Shown one piece after another: positions 20,243-31,343 of a DNA stretch of 64,000 nucleotides. The stretch spans positions 5,001,945 to 5,065,944 of the forward strand of contig CM030935.1 in the NCBI GenBank assembly GCA_018136815.1. Direction: 5' to 3'. Made by a program: the position numbers and the translations under genes. The stretch is from Isochrysis galbana. Its lineage: Eukaryota > Haptophyta > Isochrysidales > Isochrysidaceae. Under the pieces are notes generated by a model. The model ran no database searches. It had not been told where the DNA came from and saw only the letters and a list, made by a program, of their open reading frames with translations. Numbering within the stretch: the first letter of the stretch is position 1; each line of letters begins with the position of its first letter.

Positions 20243-20285
20243 TTAAAAAAAATCTTCTTAAAAATCTCCGCGTGCGTGTAGCCTC
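20243..20285 (-). repeat. SINE-like oligo-T-ended element, 3' half copy
   Basis: Reverse strand reads CGCGGAGATTTTTAAGAAG followed by ATTTTTTTT, matching the 3' part of the insert at 48.8 kb. Confidence 0.5.
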
Positions 20286-20770
20286 TGAATCTGAAGCAAC
20301 TCACCCAACACCCAACACCCCCACATCCCCATACCCCACCCTCTCCATCACCGCCGCCATCCCCGAACCCGAACCCCGACACCCCGATGTCGCGATGTCG
20401 CTTTCCCGACCCCGCACCTCGCAGCTTCCCACGAGCCACGAGCCCCCGACGGACCCACAACCACAACGCACGTCACAGCATATCAAAACACAGAGCGACC
20501 ATTGTCCATTGTAGCGACTCATCAGCATCATGTCGAACATGCGATGACTACAGGCTCGTAGGCAGAGGGCCGTTCGATCGAGCCGGCACTCTCGCAACGT
20601 GTTTCCGAGATTCCCGAGGATATGCGGGGGTCCACAGATTTGCCTGTGGCGCCTTTACTGTTGCAAAGGCGGCATGCTCGAATTTCGTGGCAATATTGGG
20701 CTGAACCTAACGGATATCGGAGAGCTCCGAACAAGCCACGAGAAAGGCAGAAGAGCAATCCTGAACGAGA
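20286..20770. other. Spacer, no gene recognised
   Basis: Mixed sequence including CCCAACACCC/CCCCGAACCCG low complexity (20300-20390). No gene or structured signal recognised. Confidence 0.35.
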
Positions 20771-20960
20771 CCGAATGAGCGAAGAGCGAAGAGCGAATAA
20801 ATCCGAAGAGCGAATGAAACAATAAATCCGAAGAGCGAATGNNNNNNNNNNNNNNNNNNNNNNNNNNNNNNNNNNNNNNNNNNNNNNNNNNNNNNNNNNN
20901 NNNNNNNNNNNNNNNNNNNNNNNNNNNNNNNNNNNNNNNNNAAACAATAAATCCGAATGG
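20771..20960. repeat. Tandem array of a 25-bp unit spanning a 100-bp assembly gap
   Basis: The unit AAACAATAAATCCGAAGAGC + GAATG is seen on both sides of an N run (20842-20941). The gap is therefore probably a collapsed tandem array whose true length is unknown. Confidence 0.75.
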
Positions 20961-21844
20961 ATGGAGAGCCGCGCGCCAAACGCCGAACCAAGACGGAAGA
21001 CGTGATGAGCGACGCACCGAGAAGTTACGAACAATCGAGGACCGATGAGAACGCGGAACGACGAGAATCGAGAATCGAGAACGAGAAACGGAGAACGATA
21101 AGAACGGGAGGGCGCCCGATGCCATGAGGCGCTACTCCCCAAGGCGCCTCGCAATGGCGCCAGATGGGCCTGTGCTGGCTTGCACGCAAGCTTCGCAGCA
21201 TTCCGCAAGCCCTATCACTCGAGAGCGAGATACGTCATGACTTTGTGGTGCAACAGGCGCGGAACGCGCGTGAACCTATCAATGAGGGGAGGTGGAACGG
21301 GGCTCTCAGCTTTGCGCTCAGAGAGAGCATACATAGCTAAGCTATCCTCGCGTCGCGTGCCGATTCTCTCAGAGGCTGTGCCGTGCAAACACACTGTCAG
21401 CGCCTTCCTCTCACTCAACTCACGCCATCAGCTGTGTGCATGGGCAAAGCGCACGATTCTGTGAGCGGTCATAGTCATAGCCACAGGCGACGGGGATGGG
21501 GGCAGCAGAGCAACACCTGGGCACAACCCGACTCTCGCGACGATCTTCCGTTGGGATTTTGCGTGCGAGCCTGGCGCCGATGGGAGGCCGATGGGAGAGG
21601 TCGCGCGCCATCGCTCGCCAAGCGGCGGCGCGACCTCGTTTACATATTTAATATTAGTAATTATATGTATACGTATGACTAACCTTAAAGACGGGGGTGG
21701 ACGAGGAAAAAAAGTGACATTTTTCAGACGTTGCAGTCAATCGACGTATCTCGGCGAGGCGGTTCTAGCGCTCCAACTCTCACCTTTTTTTTCGTTTCCG
21801 TTGATTTTTAGTTTCCGAAAAACCAACTTCCGCCTTTAGGGTGG
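20961..21844. other. Spacer, no gene recognised
   Basis: GAGAATCGAGAAC-type short repeats at 21030-21105, then mixed sequence. Short open frames on both strands lack family signatures. Confidence 0.35.
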
Positions 21845-22797
21845 GTGCACCATACCACCTATACTTGTAGGCCGCCGGCCTCGTGGGAGTCGTGGGAGAG
21901 CACGGCAGCACCGCTCCGAGGGTTTTCTTCTCGAGAGAGAGGAGAGAGGGCCTTCTGGTTGGGGCGTTGCGAGGGGAGCTCTCGGCCGCCCGAGGATTCC
22001 AGCACCTTCTCAGGTGTGGGGGGCGCGCGGGGGGGGGGCGGCGGGGGGGGGGCGGGGGGACCCCGGAGGCCGCCGAGCGACGGCGCCTCGCCCCTCTCTC
22101 TCTCTCTCTCTCGAGAAGAAGAAGAAGAAGAAGAAGAAGAAGAAGAAGAAGACAAGAGAGAAGAGAGAGGGGAGAAGAGAGGATGCGCGCGCGGATTCGC
22201 CCCTCTCTCTCTCTCGAGAAGAAGAAGAAGAAGAAGAAGAGGAGAAAGAAGAGAAGAGAGAAGAGAGAGGGGGGAAGAGAGGATGCGCGCGCGGATCGGA
22301 GTTGATGAGTCGAATCGGAGAAGGCTGTGGAAGGCCGCTCGCCATCGCGGGAGGGGCGCGCCGGGGGACCGATCTGGCTCGATCTCCCCCGGCGAGATGG
22401 AGCGCCGACGTATCGGGGAGCTCGGCATCTCGGGGTTGGAGCGTTGCGAGGGAAGGGGAGCTCACCGAGCTCGCGCTCCCGCGCCCCCCCGCCGCCCCCT
22501 CCCCCGCCCCCCCCACGCGGCGGGGGGGGGTCCTGTCCCAAGCATCCATCGAGCAGACGCCGTGGGGTCCCCTCCCGCGGATTCCCTCGCCTCCCCTCTC
22601 TCTCTCTTCTCTCTCCACGGGCCTCTCTTCTTTGTGGTGAAGGGTCCGCCGGCGGCCGCTCTGAGCGCCCCCGGCTGTCGGGGAAAGGAGGGGGAGATTC
22701 GGGGAGAGAGACAGGGAAGAAGGGCCGAGAGGGAAGAGAGGAGAGAGAGAGGGAGAAGAGAGAGAGAAGCGAGAGAGAGAGAGAGAGGGAAGAACAG

Positions 22798-22837
<40 letters not shown>

Positions 22838-23538
22838 TAGGAAGTCCTCGAGGACAGTCGACGAGGAGAGGGGGCGGGGGGGCGGAAGAGAGAGGGGGAG
22901 TGGGTGGCGTGGGGGGGGGAGCTCGGCCGGCGCGGGCGGGTTGGAGTTTAACGTTCCGAGGGCTTGACATTGATGTGACGAGGGGAGAGGGGGGGAGGGG
23001 GGGCAGGAGAGAGAGAAGGGAGAGAGAGTAGCGGCAGCGGGCGAGGAGGAAACAAGCGGCGAGAGCTTTCCAGAGCGGGGGGGGGGAGGCGGGGGGGGGA
23101 GAGGGGAGGTGGAGAGAAGAGAAAGAAACGAGCGGGAGGAGAGAAAGAAGTCGGTGGGGGATCTCTGCCTCGCCGCGCCTCTCCTGCTCTGTGGGCCCTG
23201 GGGGGCGACGGGGGGGACAAGAGGGCAGCGGGGCTGACGAGAGGAAGGAAGGAGAGGGAAGGCGGTTGGGAGGCCGGCGCAGGCGGAGGCGGAGGCGTGG
23301 CACACACAGGAAGCTCAGAGCTCCCCGAGTTCCTCTTGAGAGCCGAGAGCGGGCCGCCAAAGCCACCCGTCGAGAGCGAGAGAGAGAGAGAGAGAGAGGG
23401 TGGGTGGGGGAGCCACCAGGAGTGGAGTGCAAGGGGGGCCGAGAGAAAAGGCGAGTGGGTGGGGGCTGAGGAAGGCAAGAGGGGCGGGAAGGGAGAGGGA
23501 AGGGGGAGTTTCCTGTGTATCCAGGGCCCCCTCCCCCA
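21845..23538. repeat. Purine-rich low-complexity region with GAA and GA microsatellites
   Basis: Two direct copies of a module at about 22085-22198 and 22199-22290: CTCTCTCTCGAGAAGAAG..., then GAGAAGAGAGAGGGG and GGATGCGCGCGCGGAT. (GA)n runs follow at 22740-22835 and 23375-23400, and G-runs elsewhere. The very long frames on both strands (up to 664 codons) are Pro/Ser/Leu or Arg/Glu/Gly repeats and I regard them as non-coding. The right end is the 5' flank of the LOV-like gene. Confidence 0.7.
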
Positions 23539-24802
23539 ATGGCCACTTGTGCCAAGCGGCGTGGTGAAGAGGCAGAACTCTCCACCAGCTCTGCGCCCAC
23601 GGAGCACCGGTCTGCAAAGGCCGCAAGGCGCCTAATCCAGCTGGAGGGCCTCTCGCTGCTCCAGTCCGAGGCTGTCGGGCACTTCCTCTCCGCTGTCGAT
23701 GTCGACAAGGAATCGCTCGTTGTGAGCAACCCGCACGCGCCAGGTGCGCCAGCGCCGTGAGCAGGCCCAAACACCTCCTGCGCACCAACCTCCTAGGCTT
23801 CTACCCTCCCAGCACGGCCTGCCCCGCATTTCTGCGGCTGTGCTTTGCCAGCCTCAACTCGCACCGTCGCCGCCTCGCCTCACTGCCCTTTTCGTGTACG
23901 ACCGCTTCCCTTCAGGCAACCCGATCGTCTGGGTCAGTCCGCCCTGGCAGGACATGTGCGGCTTCTCGGCGGCTGAGGCAGTTGGGCGCAACCCACGCCT
24001 CACGCAGGGCGAGCGCACTGACAAGTCGGTCATCCAAGCCATCTCGACGGCGCTCGGGCAGCAACGGGCATGCAAAGTACAGATCATCAACTACCGCGGA
24101 GGCCAGCCCGACCGTCCCTTCTGGAATATGCTCTCCATTATGCCTGTGCACCACCGAGGCCAACTTCAGCTCTACGTGGCCAGCTTGCAAGACTACTCAT
24201 ACCACATCGGCCAGATGGTCTCGCTCACGCCGGCGCAATTCTGCCGTGCGGCCTCACACTACCAGCGCCACCGCCAGCTTGGCGACGACACGCTGACGAC
24301 GCTCCAGCTCGCCAAGCCCACCATTTACGAAGTTGACCGCGAGTACAAGATTGATGACCCTGCGACCCCGCCACTCGTGCGGGTGCCGCCTGTCAAGCGG
24401 CTGGGATGGACCAAGCTGGAACTCGAGCCCGAGCACCTCGCTGACCGTGTCGCCGACGTGCTTGAGTCCATTGAGGGGTGCCAATACGAAGTCACTTTAC
24501 GGGGCAGCGACTACAGTGACTCCACCATCATCTGTCTCAAGCACGAGGGAGTGGCGATGCGCGTCATGATTGCTGAGGAGCCAAATGGCGAGTACTGCAT
24601 CTCTTGCACGCGCATCTCCGGGGACACCTTCGCATACCACAACACGTTTCGCCAAATTCGCGACACGCTCGGCCATGCGCTCACAAAGCACCCACTTGTG
24701 ACGCCGAGGCTGCGAGCACCAGGGCCGACGATCACATCGCTCGGGGTGCGAGGGAGCAGAGGGCTGCAGCTTGGCGTGGCGCAGATGGCGGGGGGGGCCT
24801 GA
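23539..24802 (+). CDS. LOV/PAS-like protein with cysteine-less photosensor motif
   Basis: Two exons, 23539-23721 and 23852-24802, separated by a GT-AG intron (GTT|GTGAGC to GCCAG|CCT). Phases agree, giving 377 residues. Residues about 73-177 form a LOV-type PAS domain: GNPIVWVSPPW, FSAAEAVGRNPRLTQG, TDKSVIQAISTAL, VQIINYRGG, PFWNMLSIMPV, GQLQLYVASLQDYS. In blue-light LOV domains the motif is GRNCRFLQG, whose Cys bonds to flavin; here position 109 is Pro. The flavin-contacting Asn/Gln-like positions partly remain, so it may bind a cofactor without the usual photocycle or be a plain PAS sensor. A C-terminal module of about 100 residues (WTKLELEP...YEVTLRGSDYSDS...MRVMIAEEPNGEYCISCTRISGDTFAYHNTFRQIRDTL) resembles a KA1-type fold, but this is tentative. 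No kinase or DNA-binding domain is seen. Confidence 0.7.
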
Positions 24803-25853
24803 CAGCTATCTATTGGCCCTATTCTGCGCGGGCCGTGCGGGACACACGCGAGTCGCTCGGTGTGGCCCCCTCGCACACGCCCCCCAGTGAGCGGGCAGGC
24901 TTGTTACTTTCTTGCGACATGCAGACATTTCATTTTCTTTGCATGAGGAGCTGCCGCAATGTGGCAGCGACTCTCCGAACCGCAGCATCATCTAGGGCCG
25001 ACGCGAACTCTAGCAGGTCGTAATAGCTCGAGCCTCTCCGGCGTCGGATACCGGTACGCTCTGCGCGCGCCACTTCCTGTACATGGTGGTTTTACCTCGA
25101 GAACGTCCTCGTGCAACTTACTTGTGGCTCGCATAAATTGCCTTCGCAAACTTGCTCACCATCCGAGAGTACGGTGGCAGGCAAACTGTGAGATCAGTCT
25201 CGTCCATGCGAAATCTAGATAGTATTGGTGTTGATTTGCTGGAGGTTCGCTCGTATTGTCTCCTGGCCCGCCAAGGCGACCCGTCTGCTCATCGCGAGTG
25301 CCACACTTGGTGGGCCATCACCCTCGACATGTCGTGTGCACCTCATCGGTGGATTTCTTTTACTCTTACTTGACCTCTTCCAGCTCTTCTTCATCATGAT
25401 GCACAGACATTGCTATTTGAGGATGGACATCTTTTTGAGGAGTGTGGACATGCGACGTGCATTCCACGGCGGCAACGGGCGACCTAAGGGTTGTCACGTT
25501 TGTAGTATTACTAGCAGTAGTATGTGTTTTGCCTTTCTTCACTCATCCTTTGGCATCTCTCTCATTAATTTAAAAAAATTCTGAATCATGAACACGAACC
25601 TGAAGCTGATAGCGCGAGCGCTCGGAATGGCAGAGCGACTTGCCTAAACGTACCCGCCCTCGCTGCGGACCGTTTCCCACGCCCGTCAAACACCCAGCAT
25701 AGAGACACACCGGACCTCAGGGGCCCGGCGCCCATCGCAAGGAGGCATAGCACAACAGCCGGTAGCCCGTTGGCGGAAAAGAATGAGAATGATAAGCCAT
25801 CGGGGACCGGTACACACCGCTTGCCACTGGAAACCCACTACACCCAGCCCCTA
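24803..25853. other. Spacer right of the LOV-like gene
   Basis: Probably 3' UTR then intergenic DNA. A plus-strand frame at 25225-25584 has a hydrophobic stretch (GGFLLLLLDLFQLFF) but no recognisable family, and I do not call it a gene. Confidence 0.35.
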
Positions 25854-26153
25854 AACGAGCCTCAGCCGGAGATCATAAACCCCAGCCGGAGACCATAAAC
25901 AGCTACATTGTCATTGCCAAAGTTGCATTTGTCAATGCGATTGTTAATTGTCTAGGAACAAGTAATGGCACACACACTCACTCTCATAAACATAGGGGAT
26001 AGGCTACTACAGCTGCTTGGCGCCCCACAGTTTGGCCACCGCCGCCTCCTCTGTCTTCCGCCTGCGGCTTCGCACCTGCGCTCGCATCTCCGCCTCCGCT
26101 TCTTCTTCAGCCAAGGCGGCATGGCTCGACTCGTATGTGACGCGGAGCCGCGC
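25854..26153 (+). mobile_element. Truncated copy (left end) of the 877-bp TIR element
   Basis: Begins AACGAGCCTCAGCCGGAG and is nearly identical to the first ~300 bp of the element at 60487-61363, including the doubled CAGCCGGAGAxCATAAAC motif. Homology stops at GAGCCGCGCC, after which unrelated sequence follows. The right end is missing. Confidence 0.8.
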
Positions 26154-26647
26154 CATGGTCGTGGTCTGCGCCAACCAAGAGCGCGGCAGAGAGCCTCCAG
26201 CGAGCGGGGAATCGGGAGCTCTACACAGTTGACATCCATCTTGTGAATCGCACCTCTTTGGCGAGTTATGACGACACTGCGATCTCTCAAGTCATGCTCA
26301 CACGCATGCTGCAGCTCATTCACACGCTTGCGGGTGGAGTGATGGTGACTGGGGCGAAATGCGTCCTGGAGTCTCGTGGGGAATCGCTTGCCTTTTGCTT
26401 TGCAGCAAACGGCGTTGAAACCGTGTGAAGTCTTTCGTCTTTCTTCAGACGTCGCTATCCGCCCGGTGTGCTGGCTATGGGCGTGCAAGGGCGGACGTCG
26501 GCAGTCTGACGCCCACGTGGTTGCATTCTTCAACTCGGGCAGCGGGCATGGTTGCATTCTTCAACAAGGGCGGGATGATCGTTGAAGGTGTGACAAAAAA
26601 GGGAACCACATGGTGGGTGTGACAAAAAGGGAACCTCGGGTTGTTCA
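26154..26647. other. Spacer, no gene recognised
   Basis: A minus-strand frame overlaps this region (GKRFPTRLQDAFRPSHHH, HKMDVNCVELPIPRS) but I cannot place it in a family. Short duplication TTGCATTCTTCAAC at about 26521 and 26551. Confidence 0.3.
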
Positions 26648-26861
26648 TGCGCGCGGCCAACGTTGCCTTCGCTTGCTTCGTCGGTGAGCAGCAGAAAGGC
26701 GCCACACCTTAAATTTCCACAATAGAAAGAAAAGCAGTGTTCATGTTCATTTCTTTTTGCGCGCGGCCAACATTGCCTTCGCTTCGTTCGTCGGTGAGCA
26801 GCATCTTGTCTGTTTTGGAAAGGCGCCACACCTTAAATTTCCACAATAGAAAGAAAAGCAG
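26648..26861. repeat. Direct duplication of about 90-104 bp
   Basis: Copies 26648-26737 and 26758-26861, each from TGCGCGCGGCCAAC to CCACAATAGAAAGAAAAGC. The second has an extra ATCTTGTCTGTTTTGGA. Confidence 0.85.
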
Positions 26862-27001
26862 CAGGGTCAGTGCGACCCCCACTCCAGCTCCAACTCCGAG
26901 TTAGTTAGGGGCCAAGTTGAGGCGCAAACTAGGAGGGAGGCGAGGGCGCCCCCGTCAATAACACAATCTCAAAAAAAATTACTTTCTTTGCATACTGTAA
27001 G

Positions 27002-27319
27002 ATGTGGGTCTACGCCCGTCATAGCTTATTCGACGATGGTCCCTACGACGTCGTCCCCTTGATGAGTCTCTTGGGTGGCATCACCTTCTGGTTTCTCGTT
27101 AGTGCTTCATACGCAGCAGTCATCGCGTCGACGGATGGCCCCACGCGGATCTGGATCGCGGTCGGGGTGGTCTTCGCGCTATTTATTCTTCTCCTCTTGG
27201 TACTGTGGAAGACAAAGTATTTTCGCTTTTACAAGACGGAGAAAATGAAACTGACCTTCGATGCGGAGGCGATATTGAAACGGGAGGCACAAACGAAACA
27301 CAAGACGTCTTCCGCTTGA
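27002..27319 (+). CDS. Small membrane protein with two transmembrane helices
   Basis: A 105-residue frame starting MWVYARHSLFDDGPYD. It has two hydrophobic helices at about 22-43 (LLGGITFWFLVSASYAAVI) and 50-70 (IWIAVGVVFALFILLLLVLW), then a basic juxtamembrane stretch (KTKYFRFYKTEKMK) and a hydrophilic tail. By the positive-inside rule the tail would face the cytosol. Codon use is balanced and not low complexity, unlike most neighbouring frames, and the helices are unlikely in random sequence. No family is recognised. It sits alone between a direct repeat and LINE debris, so it might also be part of a mobile element. Confidence 0.5.
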   Translation: MWVYARHSLFDDGPYDVVPLMSLLGGITFWFLVSASYAAVIASTDGPTRIWIAVGVVFALFILLLLVLWKTKYFRFYKTEKMKLTFDAEAILKREAQTKHKTSSA

Positions 27320-27779
27320 TGGGTCCCCGTGTTTATGTTTGTTTGCGCGCGGTCAACCCCCGAGTTAGGGGCGAAGTTAGGGGTCAGTAGAAATTATATA
27401 CCTAAAAAGCCGGGAGGCTCCCTCTCTCGGGAGGCAGCGGTAGGGTGCGCGCGACAGCGCCGTTCGTCTCAGCCGCAACCTCAGTGGGTGGGGGAAGGAA
27501 GGGGAGGACGGCGGAAATAGGTGGTTGGTGGGCGGCGGCGACTCAGATGGCGAGAACAGGGGCGGTGCGCTGAGCAGCCAGGTGCAGGTCAGGTGGCGGC
27601 TGGAGGAGCGGCAAGCGTCGGTGAGAGCCAAAGGTGGTGGGGCTGGGAACGAAGAGGGAGGGCGGTCGGTACGGCGCGCCAGCACCGCACAGAGGTGGAG
27701 CGCCGGCTTTCATTGGAAGAGGGCGGCAGGGTCGGCGCGGCCACTGACAAGTTGGCAGAGTTGGTCGCTGGCCGCACCT
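27320..27779. other. Spacer, no gene recognised
   Basis: Gly/Arg-rich frames on the plus strand only, with a short inverted repeat around CGGGAGG(CTCCCTCT)CGGGAGG near 27411. Nothing with family signatures. Confidence 0.3.
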
Positions 27780-28232
27780 GTCACCGGCGTTACACAACGG
27801 GAGTTCGGGGTGTTTTATCCATTTTAACCTGCGCCCGGTGCGCGCGTTAGTCCACATTATCTTGTCGACGGCTCTTTTGATGGCCGTATGGAACCATTTG
27901 GGGGCCGCTAGCGTTTGAAGCCTGTATCTCGGGATAGAGTATATTAGGAAGTTGGCTACTTTCGTTTTACCGTGTATCGAAAGGGCATTCGTGAGCGGCA
28001 TGTCTATAGTGACCTTCTTTTCTATTTTGTCGACTAATTTTCTCCAAAAGCCCTTAGTGGCTTGCGCCCCTCCCAGGGGGACTCCTAATATAGTTGCGTA
28101 TTCGCTCCCCTTTAGCCATTTGTATCTTCTAAATCTGACGGGGGGGCGTTTCCTCTTTAGGGATCCCATCCTCAGTCCCTCGAATTTTTGGTCGTTCGGT
28201 TTACCACATGAGGCCGCTGCATATCTTTCCAC
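27780..28232 (-). pseudogene. LINE reverse transcriptase fragment (thumb region)
   Basis: Residues 1-150 of a minus-strand frame read like the C-terminal part of a non-LTR reverse transcriptase: RRYKWLKGSEYATILGVPLG, FWRKLVDKIEKKVTI, PLTNALSIHGKTKVANFLIYS, IPRYRLQTLAAPKWF, DKIMWTNART. The YLGVPLG-like, LSxxGR-like and RYxxQ-like positions fit. The palm (FADD) is upstream of the fragment and absent, and the right part of the frame is unrelated Pro/Arg-rich sequence. It might be the segment missing from the LINE at 6.2 kb, but with no overlapping coding sequence that cannot be shown here. Confidence 0.65.
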
Positions 28233-28774
28233 CCATTCGAGGGATCGTGCGCCCTTGCCCTGTCTAGCCTGCTACCAGCAGCTGCGCGCTCCCCGCTCCT
28301 CCAAAAACCTCGTCCCTCCAGCCCTCTTCTCTACCACAGACACAGCTACTCTCTAGAAGTACCAACTCTCTAGGAGCACCACGCGCCTAGAAAGTTGAGG
28401 CGCATACACGTTGAGAGGCTAGCGCAACGAGCACAAAAATGTCTATCCATCGCACAATGATAGCCCGAGGCGCACCAACCGCGGGCACCTGCCCCAAGAT
28501 GAGGGAAAGATCGGAACTGGACGACGTGTTGCGGGTGGGTGGGAGGAGAACATGCTAGACGGCGACCAAGCGTGAGGTCACCGGCAGAAAAGGGCCAAGG
28601 AGCCCAATTCCATTGGCGCATATACCGACCCCCCCTCGCCGACATGACACCAACTTGCCGACTACTGGGAGCCGGTTCCGCCCGCCTGTCATCCGCCGGC
28701 ATCGTGGAGGCGCTCCCACCCTTGCGGGACGGCGCGCATCCTCGCGACCACGAGAATATAATTGGTGCGTGCTC
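28233..28774. other. Spacer between LINE fragment and MNS1 3' end
   Basis: No gene recognised. A small last exon of MNS1 could lie here if CGGGG|GTGAGAG at about 28778 is a donor rather than coding sequence with a stop. Confidence 0.35.
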
Positions 28775-31343
28775 TCACCCCCGCCTGAAGAGCGCGACAT
28801 CATCCTCCGAGCGCAGCACGCCCTTCGGGAGATGTTCGAGGCCAAGGTGTTGCGCAGCGGCCGCGAGCATGCGCTTTCGCTCATCCTCGATGATAGCGTT
28901 GCGGATCTCGGCCACCTTTGCGCTGTCCATCTGCTCGCGCACCTCCGCCTGCCGCGCCTCCTCGAACACGGCGCGCCGCTGCTCGAGCAGCGCCTCAATC
29001 TCGCGACGATGCTCCATCTGGCGCTGACGGCGCTTTTGCGCATTGAGTTGGTCGATCCGGTCGTCCTCGGCGAATTTCTCCATCATCGCCGCGCGGAAGG
29101 CGTCCTCCTCCTTCTTCTGGTCCTCGCGCGCGATTGCCTTGAGCTGGCGCTGGTACTCGTTGGCGAGCGCCACCTCGAGCCGCTGCCGCACCGCGCGCTC
29201 CATGCGCTCCCGGTCCTGCGCAATCTGCTTCTCCTCTGCCTCGCGGGCGAGCAGCTCGTTGCGCAGGTTCTCCATCTCCTCCTTCTCGGCGGCCTCACGC
29301 GCCATGCCCTTGGTCATCGCCTCGAGCGCCTCATCGCGCGCGTTCTGCGACTTCTCCTTTGCGAGGCGCGCCTGCAGGGCAGCCAACGGGTGGTAGGTGA
29401 GCGACGGCCAGCGCGCTGGCGCACAGCGGGCTGGCGCACAGCGGGCTGGCGCACAGCGGGCTGGCGGCATTGTACCTGGGTCTCCCTCTCCATGACAGCG
29501 AGCGCATACTTGCGAATCTCCTCGTTCTCTCTTTCGAGCTCCGCGACACGCTCCGCCTTGAGGCGCTCCTGCGCCTCGATGAACTCGGCGATGTAGGTGC
29601 GCGTCTGTGCCTCCTTGGCGGCGCGCGCCTGCGCCTCCGCTTGTTCTTCCTCCAAAATCTTGTTGACCACCTGCGTGGAGTGGCGACCGTGGGGCAATCC
29701 TGGGCTCAGACTCGGCGCCGAGGGTGGCGACGCGAGTGCCAGCAGGACTGGTCTACACCAGGTGATGAGGCGTGCGCGCCGCGCACCTGATCAACCATCG
29801 CCTTCTCTTTGAGGAACTCCTCGTATGCCTGGCGCTTTAGCTGCTCCTTGACGGCCATCTGCTCGTCTAAGCCCGCTTTCATGGCCTTGCCATCCTGCTG
29901 CCGGAGGTACTCACGGAACGCTTCCGCCTGCAGGCCACGCTGCCGCTCCTCCTCCATCGCCGCGGCAATTGCAGCTTCGCGAGCGTCCTGTGGCAGCATG
30001 GCAGGACTGTTCATTAACCGGACGGTTGCGCTTGACGATGGTGAAGCGCACTGACCAGCGCCCACCGCACTCGCCCGGCGCCGCGCGCACCTCCTGCGCG
30101 GCAAAGGCCGCCGACTCCTCCAGCTGCGCCTGCCTCTCCTTGTTCAAGTAAGCCGCCTTGAGCTTCGCCTCGAGCTCGCGCAACTCCTCACTTTGCTCGA
30201 CCACGCGCGCCACATTCGCACGCTGGCGTAGCTGGTCAGCCCTGTGGATGGCAAAAAATAATGCAACAGTTGGTGGAGGGGGCACGCAGTACACCGCCGC
30301 GCACTGAGATCGTCCCCCATCTGGCTGTTGCATCGGCATACGTGATGGCAGACAGGCTCCGCCGACACCCCTATGCGCATGTGGTCCCGGTCCGCCACGA
30401 CCCGCTGGACAAGTGGCTGGCTGCGCACGACCCACTTGTGGCTGGCGAGCGCAGCGGCCAGCTTGGCGTCCTGCTCGCGCAGCTCCGCCTCGCGCGCCGC
30501 CGCCTGCTGCGCAGCCGCGATCTGCTGCAGCGTCATTTCCTCGCGCGCCGCCTCGCGAAACTCGCGGTTGATCCGCTTGACGGCGACTCGTTCATCCGAG
30601 CGCAGGTTCTACGTGGAAGAAGTGTGGGAGCGGGTGAGACCGAGGGAAACCAAGGACTAAAGCGGAAAAATTTAGGAGTGCGGGTCGCGGCGGACGGGTG
30701 GATCGACGCGAGGGATCGGCTAGGCTAGCCAGGAATGAGGCGGCACGAGGTGCGCCAACGCCCTGCCTTTCCCACCTACCCAAACCGTGCGCCACCGCCA
30801 TCGCGACGCATGAGCACCATCCCGCCAACCTACGCGCACTGTCTGTTCCCTCCCCCTCTGCCACGCCCTTCCCGACACCTCGGCCATTTTCCTTTTCCCT
30901 CTGAATATTCGCCCTCTCGCCTGTGACCGCTCGCGCTTCCCCCCCACCTCTTGTCTCCGGCGAGGAGAGCAGCAGTAGCCCACCAAGTGAGTGAGCAGGC
31001 CTCTCTCTCTCTTGCCCCCCCTCTCCCTCTCCTCCCTCTCGCTCTTCCTCTCCCCTTCCCCCACGCGCACATCGCACGAGCACACCGCCGCCGCAGTCGG
31101 GGCGGAAGAGGGAGAGCGAGAGGGTGGTTTGTTCGGGCGTAAGGGGACGCGCCCTGGTTCTCTCTCTCTCTTTTTGACTCTCTCTCTCGGACTCTCTCTC
31201 TCTCTCTCTCTCACTCACACACACACCTCTCCGAAGCTCTTGCTCTGCTGGAGCTGTTGGGAGAGGCTGCGAGTCAAATCCTCTCGCTCTCTCTGCTTCT
31301 GTAGCTTGTGCTCGTAGGAGAGGGCCGAGTGATGATGGACCAT
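28775..31343 (-). CDS. MNS1: MNS1, axonemal microtubule inner protein (six exons)
   Basis: Coiled-coil protein of the ciliary doublet lumen (TPH/trichohyalin-plectin family, MNS1). Exons (minus): 31227-31343, 30436-30608, 30091-30241, 29787-29987, 29476-29670, 28775-29371. Every phase matches, giving 477 residues against about 495 in animals. Signatures in order: ELRELEAKLKAAYLNKERQAQ, AYEEFLKEKAMVDQ, YIAEFIEAQERLK, ENEEIRKYALAVMERE, and the conserved MEKFAEDDRIDQLNAQKRR, MEHRREIEALLEQRR, FEEARQAE, ...NAIIEDERKRML and a final LPKGVLRSEDD. The protein is almost all charged helix (Glu/Ala/Arg/Lys). All introns are GT-AG, and the fifth contains a 15-bp tandem repeat. It implies a motile flagellum. 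The stop follows LFRRG; animal MNS1 is slightly longer, so a short extra exon is possible. The first exon (MVHHHSALSYEHKL) is the least certain. Confidence 0.88.
29408..29465. repeat. 15-bp tandem repeat in an MNS1 intron
   Basis: About four units of GCACAGCGGGCTGGC, located between exons 5 and 6. Confidence 0.85.

Noticed and set aside
21780..23774. 664-codon minus-strand frame and overlapping 431-codon frame
   Set aside because: Both are translations of GA/GAA/G-rich low-complexity DNA (Ser/Pro/Leu repeats), they overlap the first exon of a real gene on the other strand, and show no conserved block.
27521..27850. Gly/Arg-rich plus-strand frames
   Set aside because: Compositional, with no family signature, and antisense to a LINE RT remnant at the right end.
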